From Burkholderiales bacterium (GTDB taxonomy: Bacteria > Pseudomonadota > Gammaproteobacteria > Burkholderiales > SG8-41), in assembly GCA_019635015.1 (NCBI GenBank), contig JAHCAG010000008.1:62001-126000 (forward strand): a DNA stretch of 64,000 bases. The letters are read 5' to 3'. How positions within the stretch are numbered: the stretch's first letter is position 1; every line of letters begins with the position of its first letter. Below, piece after piece: positions 46,701-54,427 of the stretch. The notes beneath the pieces are model-generated. The model saw only the letters and a list, made by a program, of their open reading frames with translations, did not search any database and was not told the DNA's origin. Made by a program: the position numbers and the translations under genes.

Positions 46701-46995
46701 GAACAACGTCGATGTGGTGCGGGCCATCCAGTCGCCGACCGCCAGCGGCACCCGCGGCGGCAAAACGCGCTTCGACACGCTCAGCGGTGCACTCAGCGCC
46801 AGCGGCGGCCGCATCAGCTACAAGCAGCTGCAACTGACCTCGGGTCCGTTGAACGCCAGCGGAACTCTCAACATCGGAGCCGACGGCACGCTGGCCGGCC
46901 GCATCAATGCTGAACTCGGCTCAAAGGGCCTGGTGGTTGCGCGCGGCAACCTCAGCATCACCGGCGCCGTGCGCGACCCGCTGCTGCGCCCCTGA
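43741..46995 (+). CDS. Membrane protein with N-terminal module, giant Ala/Glu/Lys/Arg coiled coil and AsmA-like C-terminal domain
   Basis: A 1084-residue protein in four parts. Residues 1-72 form a compact domain (AKTSKGVLDFKNKTAKLD...STVAELVTKSGLAIKDL, then GYIKVF) that aligns without gaps to the N-terminus of the response regulator at 49550. Residues about 75-110 are an Ala/Pro linker. Residues about 115-675 are a very long charged Ala/Glu/Lys/Arg coiled coil. A membrane helix follows (GLAAVIGLVVLLAGGLATLQ, near 685-705). The last 380 residues are AsmA-like with repeated beta units (VRIANMRYTVYPEQVLRIERISIGN, VKGALKAAWDSGIAVEGEFNLENSRLQELLPAF). The coiled coil and N-domain would be cytoplasmic and the AsmA part periplasmic. 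Function unknown; AsmA-like domains often aid lipid handling. Confidence 0.8.
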   Translation: MHPQTVYAKTSKGVLDFKNKTAKLDRQSGNIFLSVDGKSTVAELVTKSGLAIKDLESVLEDLTKSGYIKVFSSPAERPAAKPAAAAPAAARPTAPPPPADDGGMDLDFTSPEAVAKINAEAEDRKQKEAQAKARAQAAAKAAMEAKARQQAEAQARAAAEARARAETEAKTKADAAAKAAAEARSRAEAESKAAADATAKAAAEVRLKLAQEASNKAAAEAKARAEAEARAKAEAIAKATAEAKAKAEAEVQEKAEAEANAHAAAETKAREALEAQMKAMAEALARAQESAKREAEARLRMESEIKARLEAERKALEEAEARAKAAEDAVAQARQMAEEAARAKAAAEARMATQGSDPAAQAKAEAAMKALEEAKAKARSEAEARAAAEARARSEAEARQREEEQRRIAEEAAQKARTEADARAKAELRALQEQSRKAAAEAETRAEEERRAREEMESRVAEERRAREEAEARVAAERGLREEAVRQAQAEAEQKARAEVEAVIETERRKREEAEKKAQAEIAARTVAERKAREETDRQLQIAQKAREDAERLAREAASGESAEAKRAREEAEQRAQMAEAAAVKAKAQMEAERKARAEAEERAKTEAVARVVREQELRENAEKNVKSRVEEELRARARAEAEADARYRAEAEERARAAATDRKLRMESEARDAASSFRADKKPGRKGLAAVIGLVVLLAGGLATLQLMPLAGYVPAVQELVAQRLGGQPVRIANMRYTVYPEQVLRIERISIGNAQQIKADNVTIPMMPWSLLLGEREFDTITANAVSMDASGVQLLPGLAKAGGNPELQVRQLRMTGVKISGLPLDIPQFDTTVTFGRNGAMQRTRMTDGKMTVDLTPKDNSLALNVEAREWRLPAGPALQFTDLSVSAQIVGSGVTVNSIEGRIGGGRVKGALKAAWDSGIAVEGEFNLENSRLQELLPAFTRDFSGNGSVSTNGSYALRGKDLDSLFDGGAAEIAFTVSNGELNNVDVVRAIQSPTASGTRGGKTRFDTLSGALSASGGRISYKQLQLTSGPLNASGTLNIGADGTLAGRINAELGSKGLVVARGNLSITGAVRDPLLRP

Positions 46996-47008
46996 ACAGA
47001 CAGGCAGC

Positions 47009-47041
47009 AAAAAAAACCGCGCCCGAAAGCGCGGTTTTTTT
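47009..47041. terminator. Bidirectional rho-independent terminator
   Basis: AAAAAACCGCGC (from 47011) and GCGCGGTTTTTT (to 47040) form a stem with a CCGAAA-type loop, flanked by A-runs and T-runs. It ends the coiled-coil/AsmA gene on the plus strand and htpX on the minus strand. Confidence 0.9.
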
Positions 47042-47056
47042 ACGGCATTCAGGACA

Positions 47057-47932
47057 TCAGCGCTGGTTGCGCAGCGCGGCAATGCGCTCATCCAGCGGCG
47101 GATGCGACATGAAGAACCGCGCCATGCCGCCGCCACCCGAGATGCCGAAAGCCGCCATCTGCGCCGGCAACGCCGTCTGCTCGTGGTTGCCCTTCAGGCG
47201 CTCCAGCGCGGCGATCATTTTCTGGCGACCCGCCAGGTCGGCGCCGCCCGCATCCGCTCGGAATTCACGCTGCCGGCTGAACCAGGCGACAACCATGCTT
47301 GCCAGAACGCCCAGCACCAGCTGCGCGACAAGTGTGGCGATGAAGAAGCCCGGCCCCTGCCCGCGCTCGTTCTTCAGCAGCACGCGGTCGACGAAAAAAC
47401 CGATCACGCGCGAGAGGAAGATGACGAAGGTGTTGAGCACACCCTGGATCAGGGTCAGCGTCACCATGTCGCCGTTGGCGACGTGGCTCACCTCGTGGCC
47501 GAGCACGGCTTCCGCCTCGTCCTGCGTCATGTTCTTGAGCAGCCCGGTGCTGACTGCGACCAGCGCGTCATTGCGGTTCCAGCCGGTGGCAAAAGCATTG
47601 ACGTCGGGCGCGTCGTAGATGCCGACTTCCGGCATGCCGATGCCGGCACGTTCGGCCTGGCGCTTGACGGTGTCGACCAGCCAGCGCTCGGTCATGTTCG
47701 CCGGCACCTCGATCACGTGCACGCCCATCGACCTCTTGGCCATCCATTTCGAGATGAACAGCGAAATGAACGCGCCGCCGAATCCGAAGAGCGCCGCGAA
47801 CACCAGCAGCCCCTGCAGGTTGAGCCCGGTCTCGTTTTCCAGCGCCGCGTCGATGCCCAGCAGCTGCATGGTCAGGCTGAGCACTGCGAGAATCGCAAAG
47901 TTGGTGGCGATCAGCAGAAAAACACGTTTCAT
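47057..47932 (-). CDS. htpX: HtpX zinc metalloprotease
   Basis: A 291-residue inner-membrane M48 protease. Two N-terminal membrane helices ([21 protein letters not shown] and [20 protein letters not shown]) precede the zinc motif HEVSH (His146, Glu147, His150) and the region [24 protein letters not shown], with two further helices and the distal Glu in REFRADAGG. HtpX degrades misfolded membrane proteins together with FtsH. Its usual stress-regulated promoter is not visible here. Confidence 0.95.
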   Translation of the reverse strand: MKRVFLLIATNFAILAVLSLTMQLLGIDAALENETGLNLQGLLVFAALFGFGGAFISLFISKWMAKRSMGVHVIEVPANMTERWLVDTVKRQAERAGIGMPEVGIYDAPDVNAFATGWNRNDALVAVSTGLLKNMTQDEAEAVLGHEVSHVANGDMVTLTLIQGVLNTFVIFLSRVIGFFVDRVLLKNERGQGPGFFIATLVAQLVLGVLASMVVAWFSRQREFRADAGGADLAGRQKMIAALERLKGNHEQTALPAQMAAFGISGGGGMARFFMSHPPLDERIAALRNQR

Positions 47933-48094
47933 AGATTTTCAGGCTCCACAATGAATGGTTGGGCAACAACCCTTAGATAAGGCCGGGGCATGCAAGTTCA
48001 AGTGCCGCTGGCGCCCCGGAGCATAATCATAATTGCTTGTTTTTGTTGAAAAAATATTACGAACCGGCGCACAAGCCGGCGGCGGAATTGTAGC

Positions 48095-48544
48095 TCATGC
48101 CGGTGCGCGCACCTGCAGCCAGAAAGTCACCGGCCCGTCGTTGGTCAGCGTGACCTTCATGTCCGCGCCGAACTCGCCCTGCGCCACCGGCGCATGCAGC
48201 GTCCCAGCCGAGGCGACGAAGTGATCGAACAGCAGCCGCCCCGTTGCCGGCGGCGCCGCCGTCGAGAATCCCGGCCGCAAACCCCTGCGCGTATCCGCAG
48301 CCAGCGTGAACTGCGGCACCAGCAGCAGGCCGCCGCCGACGTCACGCAGCGACAGGTTCATTTTGCCGCCGCCATCCGTGAACACACGGTAATCGAGCAG
48401 GCGCTCCAGCAGCCGGTCCGCTTCATTGCGGGTGTCACCCGCCTCGACACCGAGCAGCACCAGCAGGCCGCGGTCAATGGCGCCGACGATCCGCCCGTCG
48501 ACCACCACCTCGGCCCTGCTGACACGTTGCAGCAATCCGATCAT
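48095..48544 (-). CDS. dtd: D-aminoacyl-tRNA deacylase Dtd
   Basis: A 149-residue protein. [55 protein letters not shown] is the Dtd start; the catalytic cross-subunit motifs are [21 protein letters not shown] and [12 protein letters not shown] (NxGPVT). Dtd removes D-amino acids, and glycine mischarged on tRNA-Ala, from tRNA. Its ATG follows directly on the stop of the DUF3025 gene (TGA-ATG), indicating coupling. It is a small coincidence that dadA, also a D-amino acid gene, lies in the same window. Confidence 0.94.
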   Translation of the reverse strand: MIGLLQRVSRAEVVVDGRIVGAIDRGLLVLLGVEAGDTRNEADRLLERLLDYRVFTDGGGKMNLSLRDVGGGLLLVPQFTLAADTRRGLRPGFSTAAPPATGRLLFDHFVASAGTLHAPVAQGEFGADMKVTLTNDGPVTFWLQVRAPA

Positions 48545-49369
48545 TCACATCCCTTCATGGATTAAACGTGCGCGCTTTTGGTCCGCGGACAGGCGTCCGG
48601 GCCGGAACTGGTCGCGGTCGTCGTAATACTCTTCCCGACCGTTGTCCCCGCACCAGCCCGGAATGCCGAGCAGCGGCAGCGGCGCCAGTTCCTGCGTACG
48701 CTGCATGGTCGCCGGATCGGCGAGGTGAGCGGCAAGCAGCACATCCACCTGCTGCAACCGCGCAGTCGCCGGCAGGCACAGGATCTGCGGCTCCGCACGG
48801 AACAGCAGGCAGCGCCCGGTGATGCCCTTGTAGGGTGCCAGCACCTTTTCGCACAGCGCATGCCCGAAGGGCAGGAACTGCATGCCGTCGGCGACCCGGG
48901 CGCGATGTGTCCAGAACATTTCCTTCCAGCGAAACCCGCGGAGCATGTCCGCCAGATCCGCATCCGCCGACAGCACGATCATTCCGCTCTCGTCGAACAG
49001 CGTCAGCGCATCACGCACCGGGCCGCGTCCCCGCGCCACGGCCGGCGCCGCATGATGCCGTGCATTGAGCGCGGCCTTGGCCCGCGGAAACGCGAGCCAG
49101 ACCAGCACGTTGAACAGGTCATGCCAGCTGCGTTCGCGGAACTCCAGTTCGCCGCGCTCGTAGAGCCGGACTTCATAGGACAAACCGTCCGCCGCCGGTG
49201 CGACCAGGCGCAGGGGCAGGCCGGAGGCCGTCAGCACGCCGGCCGCGGCCAGCGCCTGCTGCAGGACGGCGCGCGACGGCCAGTCGTCTCCATAAACCGG
49301 CGCCGCCGCGCTGCGCAGGGACTGCAGCAGCGGAAAAGTGTCGGCAAAACGGTCGCGCCAGGCATCCAT
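48545..49369 (-). CDS. DUF3025 family protein
   Basis: A 274-residue soluble protein with blocks that I recognise from DUF3025: SYEVRLYERGELEFRERSWHDLFNVLVWLAFPRAKAALNARHH, LTLFDESGMIVLSADADLADMLRGFRWKEMFW, FLPFGHALCEKVLAPYKGITGRCLL and PLPLLGIPGWCGDNGREEYYDDRDQFRPGR. Function unknown in the family. It is immediately upstream of dtd with no gap, so it is translated with it. It is divergent from the response regulator gene across a 180-bp gap. Confidence 0.82.
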   Translation of the reverse strand: MDAWRDRFADTFPLLQSLRSAAAPVYGDDWPSRAVLQQALAAAGVLTASGLPLRLVAPAADGLSYEVRLYERGELEFRERSWHDLFNVLVWLAFPRAKAALNARHHAAPAVARGRGPVRDALTLFDESGMIVLSADADLADMLRGFRWKEMFWTHRARVADGMQFLPFGHALCEKVLAPYKGITGRCLLFRAEPQILCLPATARLQQVDVLLAAHLADPATMQRTQELAPLPLLGIPGWCGDNGREEYYDDRDQFRPGRLSADQKRARLIHEGM

Positions 49370-49549
49370 GGGCGCGAGTGTACGACGGGCGGGACGTTTT
49401 GCAGTACACTGCCGCCCTTTCCCGGACTCCCATGCCCCTGCAAATCAGGGTAAAGGGGGTTCAGAGCTTCGTTTTTCGGAACAGCGGGAACACCGCATCG
49501 CCGGACGGGTCCATTCCTGCGAAAGCAAAATCACCGAGCAGCCATCACC

Positions 49550-50320
49550 ATGACCGACACCCTCGCCTACCGCACCACCGCCAAAGGCAGCGCCGAGATC
49601 GCCGCAAAACCCGGCACGCTCAAGGCCGGCACCAAGGGCCTGCTCGCTGCAGTCGGACAACGCGCGACGGTTGCCGAACTGCGCGCGCGTTTCCCCCGTG
49701 CCGGTGACATCGGCGGCGCGCTGGCCCTGCTGGTCAAGGATGGCTACCTCGAACTGCTGCCCGAAAAGACACCGCCGCGCGCCGTCCGCGAACTGGAAAA
49801 CTTCCTCAGTGAAAGACCGAAAGAACCGACGCTGCAGCAGCTGCAGCAGGCGGAAAGCACCATCTCGGGTGCACGCCGGCTCAAGGCCGGCTATCAGATC
49901 AGCATCCTCAACCGCCCCGGCAAACCGGTGGCGCCGCGCGGCGGCGACAAACACGTCGTATTGGTCATCGACAGTCATGAAGCAGAAGCGCTGGCCGCCG
50001 CCCGCGGCCTGATGCAAAACGGCTTCGACGTGCGCGGCGCGGCCACGCGCAGCGAAATCGCGGCGGCTCTGGGCAAAACACCGCTGCCCGACCTGATCAT
50101 CATGGATGTCGACCTGCGCGATGCCGTCGGGCTCGACGTGCTCGGCAAGATCCGCGAACACGCGGAATTCAAAGATACGCCGATCATCGTCGTCACTGCC
50201 CGCGCCGAACGCGATGACATCGTCGCCGCGCTGGCCTACGGCGCCTCGGGCTACCTGAACAAGCCGGTCACGCCCAAAACGCTGGTGCGTTACACGCAGG
50301 ACGCGCTCGGCCTCGACTGA
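49550..50320 (+). CDS. Response regulator (REC) with an N-terminal module shared with the AsmA-like protein
   Basis: A 256-residue protein. Residues 1-72 align without gaps to residues 1-72 of the protein at 43741 (shared Y7, T10, K12-G13, K20, L24, V35, TVAEL at 40-44, and a K-x-GY near 63-66). After a linker, residues about 133-254 form a REC domain: acidic Asp141, phospho-acceptor Asp186 in DLIIMDVDLRDAVGLDVLGKI, Thr in PIIVVTARAE and Lys in SGYLNKPVTPKTL. No DNA-binding output is C-terminal, so the N-terminal module is the likely partner or output domain. No histidine kinase is adjacent. Confidence 0.82.
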   Translation: MTDTLAYRTTAKGSAEIAAKPGTLKAGTKGLLAAVGQRATVAELRARFPRAGDIGGALALLVKDGYLELLPEKTPPRAVRELENFLSERPKEPTLQQLQQAESTISGARRLKAGYQISILNRPGKPVAPRGGDKHVVLVIDSHEAEALAAARGLMQNGFDVRGAATRSEIAAALGKTPLPDLIIMDVDLRDAVGLDVLGKIREHAEFKDTPIIVVTARAERDDIVAALAYGASGYLNKPVTPKTLVRYTQDALGLD

Positions 50321-50329
50321 GGCCGGCAC

Positions 50330-51136
50330 TCAGTTCCTCAGCAGCCTTTCGAGCTGCAGCAGCATCACTTCGGCCGCGGCGCGGCCCTCGGCGATGGACT
50401 CCTTCGCGCGGTGGTACTCCATCGTGCCGATGTCATCGAGCAACGGCGCGATCAGCGCGTCCGCCGGTTCCCCCGCCAGACGGCTGCGGGTGATGCGCAC
50501 CTGCATGATGTTGATGCTCTCGGCCACCACCTCGATCATGTTCAGCGAGGCATTGCGGCGCGGCGCGCCGGCACGCTGCGCCATGCGGCCGCCGCCGAGA
50601 TCGACTCCGATCACGAAATCGGCACCCATCGCGCGGCAGAGTGACACCGGCACCGGATTCACCAGCGCGCCGTCGACCAGCAGGCGGCCATCGAGTTCGC
50701 AGGGTGTGAACAGGCCCGGCAGTGCGATCGAGGCGCGCACCGCATCCACCGCGCCGCCCTCGCGCAGCCACACCTCGCGACCGCTGCGCAGGTCGGTGGC
50801 CACCGCACCGAAAGCCAGCGGCAAATCCGAAATCTGCCGCTCCAGCAGGTTGTCGCGCAGAAAGCTGATCAGCTTCGCGCCCTTCAGGAAACCGCCATTG
50901 AAGCTGATGTCGAAAAATCCCAGCACCTTGCGCCAGGTCAGACCCAGCACCCAGTCTTCCAGCGCATCCAGTTGCCCTTCCGCGTAAACCGCGCCGACCA
51001 GCGCGCCGATCGAGGAACCGCAGACGATCTGCGGCCGGATGCCCGCCTTGTCGAGGGCTCGCAGCACGCCGATATGGGCCCAGCCGCGTGCCGATCCGGC
51101 ACCAAGCGCAATCCCGATTCTGAGTTCGTTTTTCAT
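50330..51136 (-). CDS. Patatin-like phospholipase (RssA-type)
   Basis: A 268-residue patatin. The oxyanion loop ALGAGSARGWAHIGVLRALD, the nucleophile elbow CGSSIGALVGAVYAEG (Ser42) and the catalytic Asp in LLVDGALVNPVPVSLCRAMGADFVIGVDLGGG are intact. It matches RssA-type bacterial patatins, serine acyl hydrolases. Its start is 8 bp from the AT-rich repeat copy B, which fills the 32-bp gap to the preceding hydrolase gene. It converges with the response regulator gene. Confidence 0.9.
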   Translation of the reverse strand: MKNELRIGIALGAGSARGWAHIGVLRALDKAGIRPQIVCGSSIGALVGAVYAEGQLDALEDWVLGLTWRKVLGFFDISFNGGFLKGAKLISFLRDNLLERQISDLPLAFGAVATDLRSGREVWLREGGAVDAVRASIALPGLFTPCELDGRLLVDGALVNPVPVSLCRAMGADFVIGVDLGGGRMAQRAGAPRRNASLNMIEVVAESINIMQVRITRSRLAGEPADALIAPLLDDIGTMEYHRAKESIAEGRAAAEVMLLQLERLLRN

Positions 51137-51143
51137 AAAATTA

Positions 51144-51165
51144 ACAATAAAATCAAATACTTATA
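51144..51165 (+). repeat. AT-rich dispersed repeat, copy B
   Basis: A 22-bp exact match to 38128-38149 (core AAAATCAAATACTTATA). It lies in the 32-bp gap between the alpha/beta hydrolase stop and the patatin start, opposite in strand to both genes. Confidence 0.8.
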
Positions 51166-51168
51166 AAT

Positions 51169-52005
51169 TCACTGCGGGATGGCCCCATGGAGGAATTTCG
51201 CCACTGCGGCGACCTGCTCAGGCTGGCCGAATACAAAAGCGTCATTGTGCCCGCCGCGCATCTCCAGCAACTGGCCACGCGCGCCCGCAGCCGCCTGCAG
51301 ACGCTGCCCGTGCGCGAAAGGCACGATCTCGTCATCCCGGCTGTGCACCACCAGCACCGGTCCGCGGTAGTCCTTCACACCCTGCAGGGTGTCATAACGG
51401 AAACGGCTGATCCACCTGACCGGCAGCCAGGGATAGAGTTCAGCGCCGAGATCATTGACCGAAGTGAAGGTCGACAGCAGCAGCAAGGCCCGCGGCTGCA
51501 CCCGTGCCGCAAGTTCCGCCGCCACCGCGCCGCCCAGCGATTCGCCGACCAGCACGATGTCACCGGCGGCAAGGCCGCGTTCGTTCAGCCAGCGCCAGGC
51601 CGCGCGCGCATCGGCGTAGGTGCCCTCTTCATCCGGCGAGCCGCTGCTCTGGCCGTAACCGCGGTAATCGACCAGCAGCACGCCGTAGCCCATTGCCGTG
51701 AAATGCGGCAGGTACATGATGCGGTCGGCAATGCTGCCGGCATTGCCGTGCAGCAGCAGCACTGCGCCACGCGCCTTGTCCGTCGTGGCCGGCACCCACC
51801 ACGCCGCCAGCGTCTCGCCGTCTCCGGTCTTGAGGCGCAGATCCTCGAAACCCAGTCCCGCAGCGGCCGGCGTCGCCGGATTGTTCCGCCCGACCTGGGG
51901 GAAATACACCAGCCGGTCCTGCGTCAGCCAGACCCAGGCCACAACGATGGCCCAGGCCGCGACGCCAATGACGAGGATCCGCAGCAGGGAGTTCAGCGCA
52001 GCCAT
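51169..52005 (-). CDS. Alpha/beta hydrolase, BEM46/YfhR-type
   Basis: A 278-residue protein with an N-terminal membrane helix (LLRILVIGVAAWAIVVAWVWLTQ), then LVYFPQVGRNNPATPAAAGLGFEDLRLKTGDGETLAAWWVP, the oxyanion loop LLLHGNAGSIADRIMYLPHF, YRGYGQSSGSPDEEG, nucleophile in VLVGESLGGAVAAELAAR, acid in LVVHSRDDEIVPFAHG and His in RGGHNDAFVFG. This matches the membrane-anchored BEM46/ABHD13-like group. Its N-terminus overlaps the srkA 3' end by 13 bp, so the two are coupled. Substrate unknown. Confidence 0.85.
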   Translation of the reverse strand: MAALNSLLRILVIGVAAWAIVVAWVWLTQDRLVYFPQVGRNNPATPAAAGLGFEDLRLKTGDGETLAAWWVPATTDKARGAVLLLHGNAGSIADRIMYLPHFTAMGYGVLLVDYRGYGQSSGSPDEEGTYADARAAWRWLNERGLAAGDIVLVGESLGGAVAAELAARVQPRALLLLSTFTSVNDLGAELYPWLPVRWISRFRYDTLQGVKDYRGPVLVVHSRDDEIVPFAHGQRLQAAAGARGQLLEMRGGHNDAFVFGQPEQVAAVAKFLHGAIPQ

Positions 52006-52973
52006 TGCAGCGGCGGCTCCTCCAGCGCCGCGGACTGTTCGCGCAACGCAAGGATATGGTCCTGCCAGTAACGCTGGGTGTTGAAAAACGGGAAACTCGC
52101 TGGAAAGGCCGGATCGTCCCAGCGCCGCGCCAGCCAGCCGGCGTAATGCACGATGCGCAGCGTGCGCAACGCTTCAATCAGCATCAATTCATTCGCATCA
52201 AACTCGCGGAATTCGCAATAACCCTCAAGCACGGACAGCAACTGCGCCTGCTGCGACTTGCGGTCACCCGACAGGCACATCCACAGGTCCTGCACCGACG
52301 GCCCCATGCGTGCGTCGTCAAGGTCGACGAAATGCGGTCCCTCGTCGGTCCACAACACATTGCCGGCATGGCAGTCGCCGTGCAAGCGGATCAGGCGCAG
52401 CGCACCGGCGGCTTCCCAGCGCCGCTCGATGCGTTCGACCACATCCTCGGCGACGCTGGCATAGGTGTCGTAGAGATCGTCCGGCACAAAATCAGTGTCG
52501 AGCACGAACTGCACCGGCTCGTAGGCAAAGGATTCGATGTCCAGCGTCGGCCGGTGCGCAAAGGGTTTGACCTCGCCCACCGCATGGATGCGCGCGATGA
52601 AACGCCCCATCCACTGCAGTGTTTCCGGATCATCGAACTCCGGTGTGCGCCCGCCGCGGCGCGGTGTCAGCGCAAACTGGAACCCGCCGTGTTCGTGCAG
52701 CGTGCGGCCATTGAAGGCCAGCGGCGCCACCACCGGCAGCTCGCGCGCGGCGAGTTCGGTGGCGAAATCCTGTTCTTCCTGGATGGCTTGCGTGCTCCAG
52801 CGCTGCGGGCGGTAGAACTTGGCAACAACAGACTGGCCGTCGTCCAGCCACACCTGGTAAACGCGGTTCTCATAACTATTCAGCGCCTGCAGCCGGCCGT
52901 CGCAGCGGACATTGCAGCAGGACTCGATGGCATCGAGGATCAGTTCGGGATTCAGTGCCGCATAGGGTTTCAT
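51993..52973 (-). CDS. srkA: Stress-response kinase SrkA (RdoA/YihE family)
   Basis: A 326-residue APH-type kinase. NSYENRVYQVWLDDGQSVVAKFYRPQRWSTQAIQEEQDFATELAARELPVVAPL is the SrkA N-lobe; the catalytic loop LHGDCHAGNVLWTD and metal-binding HFVDLDDARMGPSVQDLWMCLSGD follow. SrkA is a Ser/Thr kinase protecting cells against stress-induced death, often beside dsbA or, as here, a separate envelope-protein gene. ATG 52973 fits; an open extension to 53096 has no support. It overlaps the next hydrolase gene by 13 bp. Confidence 0.93.
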   Translation of the reverse strand: MKPYAALNPELILDAIESCCNVRCDGRLQALNSYENRVYQVWLDDGQSVVAKFYRPQRWSTQAIQEEQDFATELAARELPVVAPLAFNGRTLHEHGGFQFALTPRRGGRTPEFDDPETLQWMGRFIARIHAVGEVKPFAHRPTLDIESFAYEPVQFVLDTDFVPDDLYDTYASVAEDVVERIERRWEAAGALRLIRLHGDCHAGNVLWTDEGPHFVDLDDARMGPSVQDLWMCLSGDRKSQQAQLLSVLEGYCEFREFDANELMLIEALRTLRIVHYAGWLARRWDDPAFPASFPFFNTQRYWQDHILALREQSAALEEPPLQWLR

Positions 52974-53052
52974 GGCGCGCACTGTAGCAGTTTCGGGGGA
53001 TCCGACCGGGACGGACCGGCTTTTTGCAGGGCGAATGACGTTTCTGCGCCGC

Positions 53053-54402
53053 CTATTCGTTGTGGTGTGCTGATGCCGAATCCTGCTTTTTGACATCCAG
53101 AACCATGCACGCGATCAAATCCCCCGCCACATTCACTGTGGTGCGGCACATATCGAGGATACGATCCACGCCGATAATCAGCGCAATGCCGCTTGCCGGT
53201 ATGCCGATGCTGCCGAGGAGCATGGCGAGAATCACGATGCCGACTCCGGGAGTGCCCGGAGAGCCGATGGATGCGCCGACCGCAAGCACCACGATCAGCA
53301 GGAGTTCGCCAAAATCGACATCCACCCCGAAAACCTGCGCCAAAAACAGCGTCGCGACAACCTGGTACAGGGCGGTGCCCGCCATGTTGATGGTGACGCC
53401 GAGCGGAATCACAAACTGCGCCAGCCCCGGGCTTATGCCCAGCTTGTCTTCCGCGGTGCGCAGCGACACCGGCATGACGGCGGCTGAACTGGAAGTCGAA
53501 AACGCCAGCAGCAGCACCTCCGAAGAAGCGCGCAAAAAAAACAGCGGCGATTCGCGGCGTTTCAGGGCATAAATCAACAGATACATCACAACCACAGCTG
53601 CCAGCCCCAGCAGCACGGTCAACACATAAACCCCCATCCCGAGCAGCGCATCGAGTCCCAGTCGCGTGGTGATCTGCGCCAGCAGGCCGAATACCGCCAG
53701 TGGCACCAGGAACATGGCCCAGTGCACCACGACCATCGCCACAGCCTGCACCGCGCGCAGCAGATCAAGCAACGGCCGGGCATTGTCTTTTGACAGGGAC
53801 ATCAGGGCAATCCCAAGCAGCGCGGCAAACAACACGACCTGCATCATGTTTTGCTCGACCCCTGCACGCAGAGGGTTGCTCGGCACCAGATCGACGATAC
53901 GCGCCGGCAGGTCACCCAGCTTCAACTGGCGGGTTTCGCCCACCACACCGTCCGGCGCCGACTCCGAAACACTGGCGATCAGCTCACGATCGACATAATC
54001 ACCGGGGCGGATCAGCAAGGCCACGGCAACGCCAATCACCACGGCAGCCACGGTCGTCAAAAGAAAAAACACCACTACGCGCGCCCCGGTGTCGCGCAAC
54101 TGTGTGACACTGCCACCGGCCGCCATGCCCAGGACAATGGAGGCCACTACCAGCGGGATCACGATCATCTGGATCAGCGCCAGAAAAACATGTCCGGGCA
54201 TTGCCAGCCAGTTGGTGACCGTGTGCGCCGTCGCAGGTTCCAGCCAGCCGGTGCCGGGCCCCATCGCAACGCCGGCCGCAATGCCGAGGAACATCGCAAT
54301 CAGCACCTGCAGCCACAGGCGCGCACGCACAAAACCCGTCAGCTGGGTATGCAACTCGCCCAGACTGCGTAATGGCAAGCGTTCCTTGGAAGATGAACTC
54401 AA
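53053..54402 (-). CDS. Dicarboxylate/amino acid:cation symporter (DAACS family)
   Basis: A 449-residue transporter with about eight helices and two hairpins. Family marks include ARLWLQVLIAMFLGIAAGVAMGP, GHVFLALIQMIVIPLVVASIVLGMA, AFSTSSSAAVMPVSLRTAEDKLGI (the serine-rich HP1 motif), and INMAGTALYQVVATLFLAQVFGVDVDF (the NMDGT-type motif here NMAGT, with Asp replaced by Ala) plus SIGSPGTPGVGIVILAMLLGSIGIPASGIALIIGVDRILDMCRTTVNVAGD. It imports C4-dicarboxylates or glutamate with Na+ or H+. The Asp-to-Ala change is in a cation site residue and may alter ion coupling. It follows the DUF2863-like gene by 25 bp. Confidence 0.88.
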   Translation of the reverse strand: MSSSSKERLPLRSLGELHTQLTGFVRARLWLQVLIAMFLGIAAGVAMGPGTGWLEPATAHTVTNWLAMPGHVFLALIQMIVIPLVVASIVLGMAAGGSVTQLRDTGARVVVFFLLTTVAAVVIGVAVALLIRPGDYVDRELIASVSESAPDGVVGETRQLKLGDLPARIVDLVPSNPLRAGVEQNMMQVVLFAALLGIALMSLSKDNARPLLDLLRAVQAVAMVVVHWAMFLVPLAVFGLLAQITTRLGLDALLGMGVYVLTVLLGLAAVVVMYLLIYALKRRESPLFFLRASSEVLLLAFSTSSSAAVMPVSLRTAEDKLGISPGLAQFVIPLGVTINMAGTALYQVVATLFLAQVFGVDVDFGELLLIVVLAVGASIGSPGTPGVGIVILAMLLGSIGIPASGIALIIGVDRILDMCRTTVNVAGDLIACMVLDVKKQDSASAHHNE

Positions 54403-54427
54403 GATCTGCGTCCAGAATCAGAACAAC

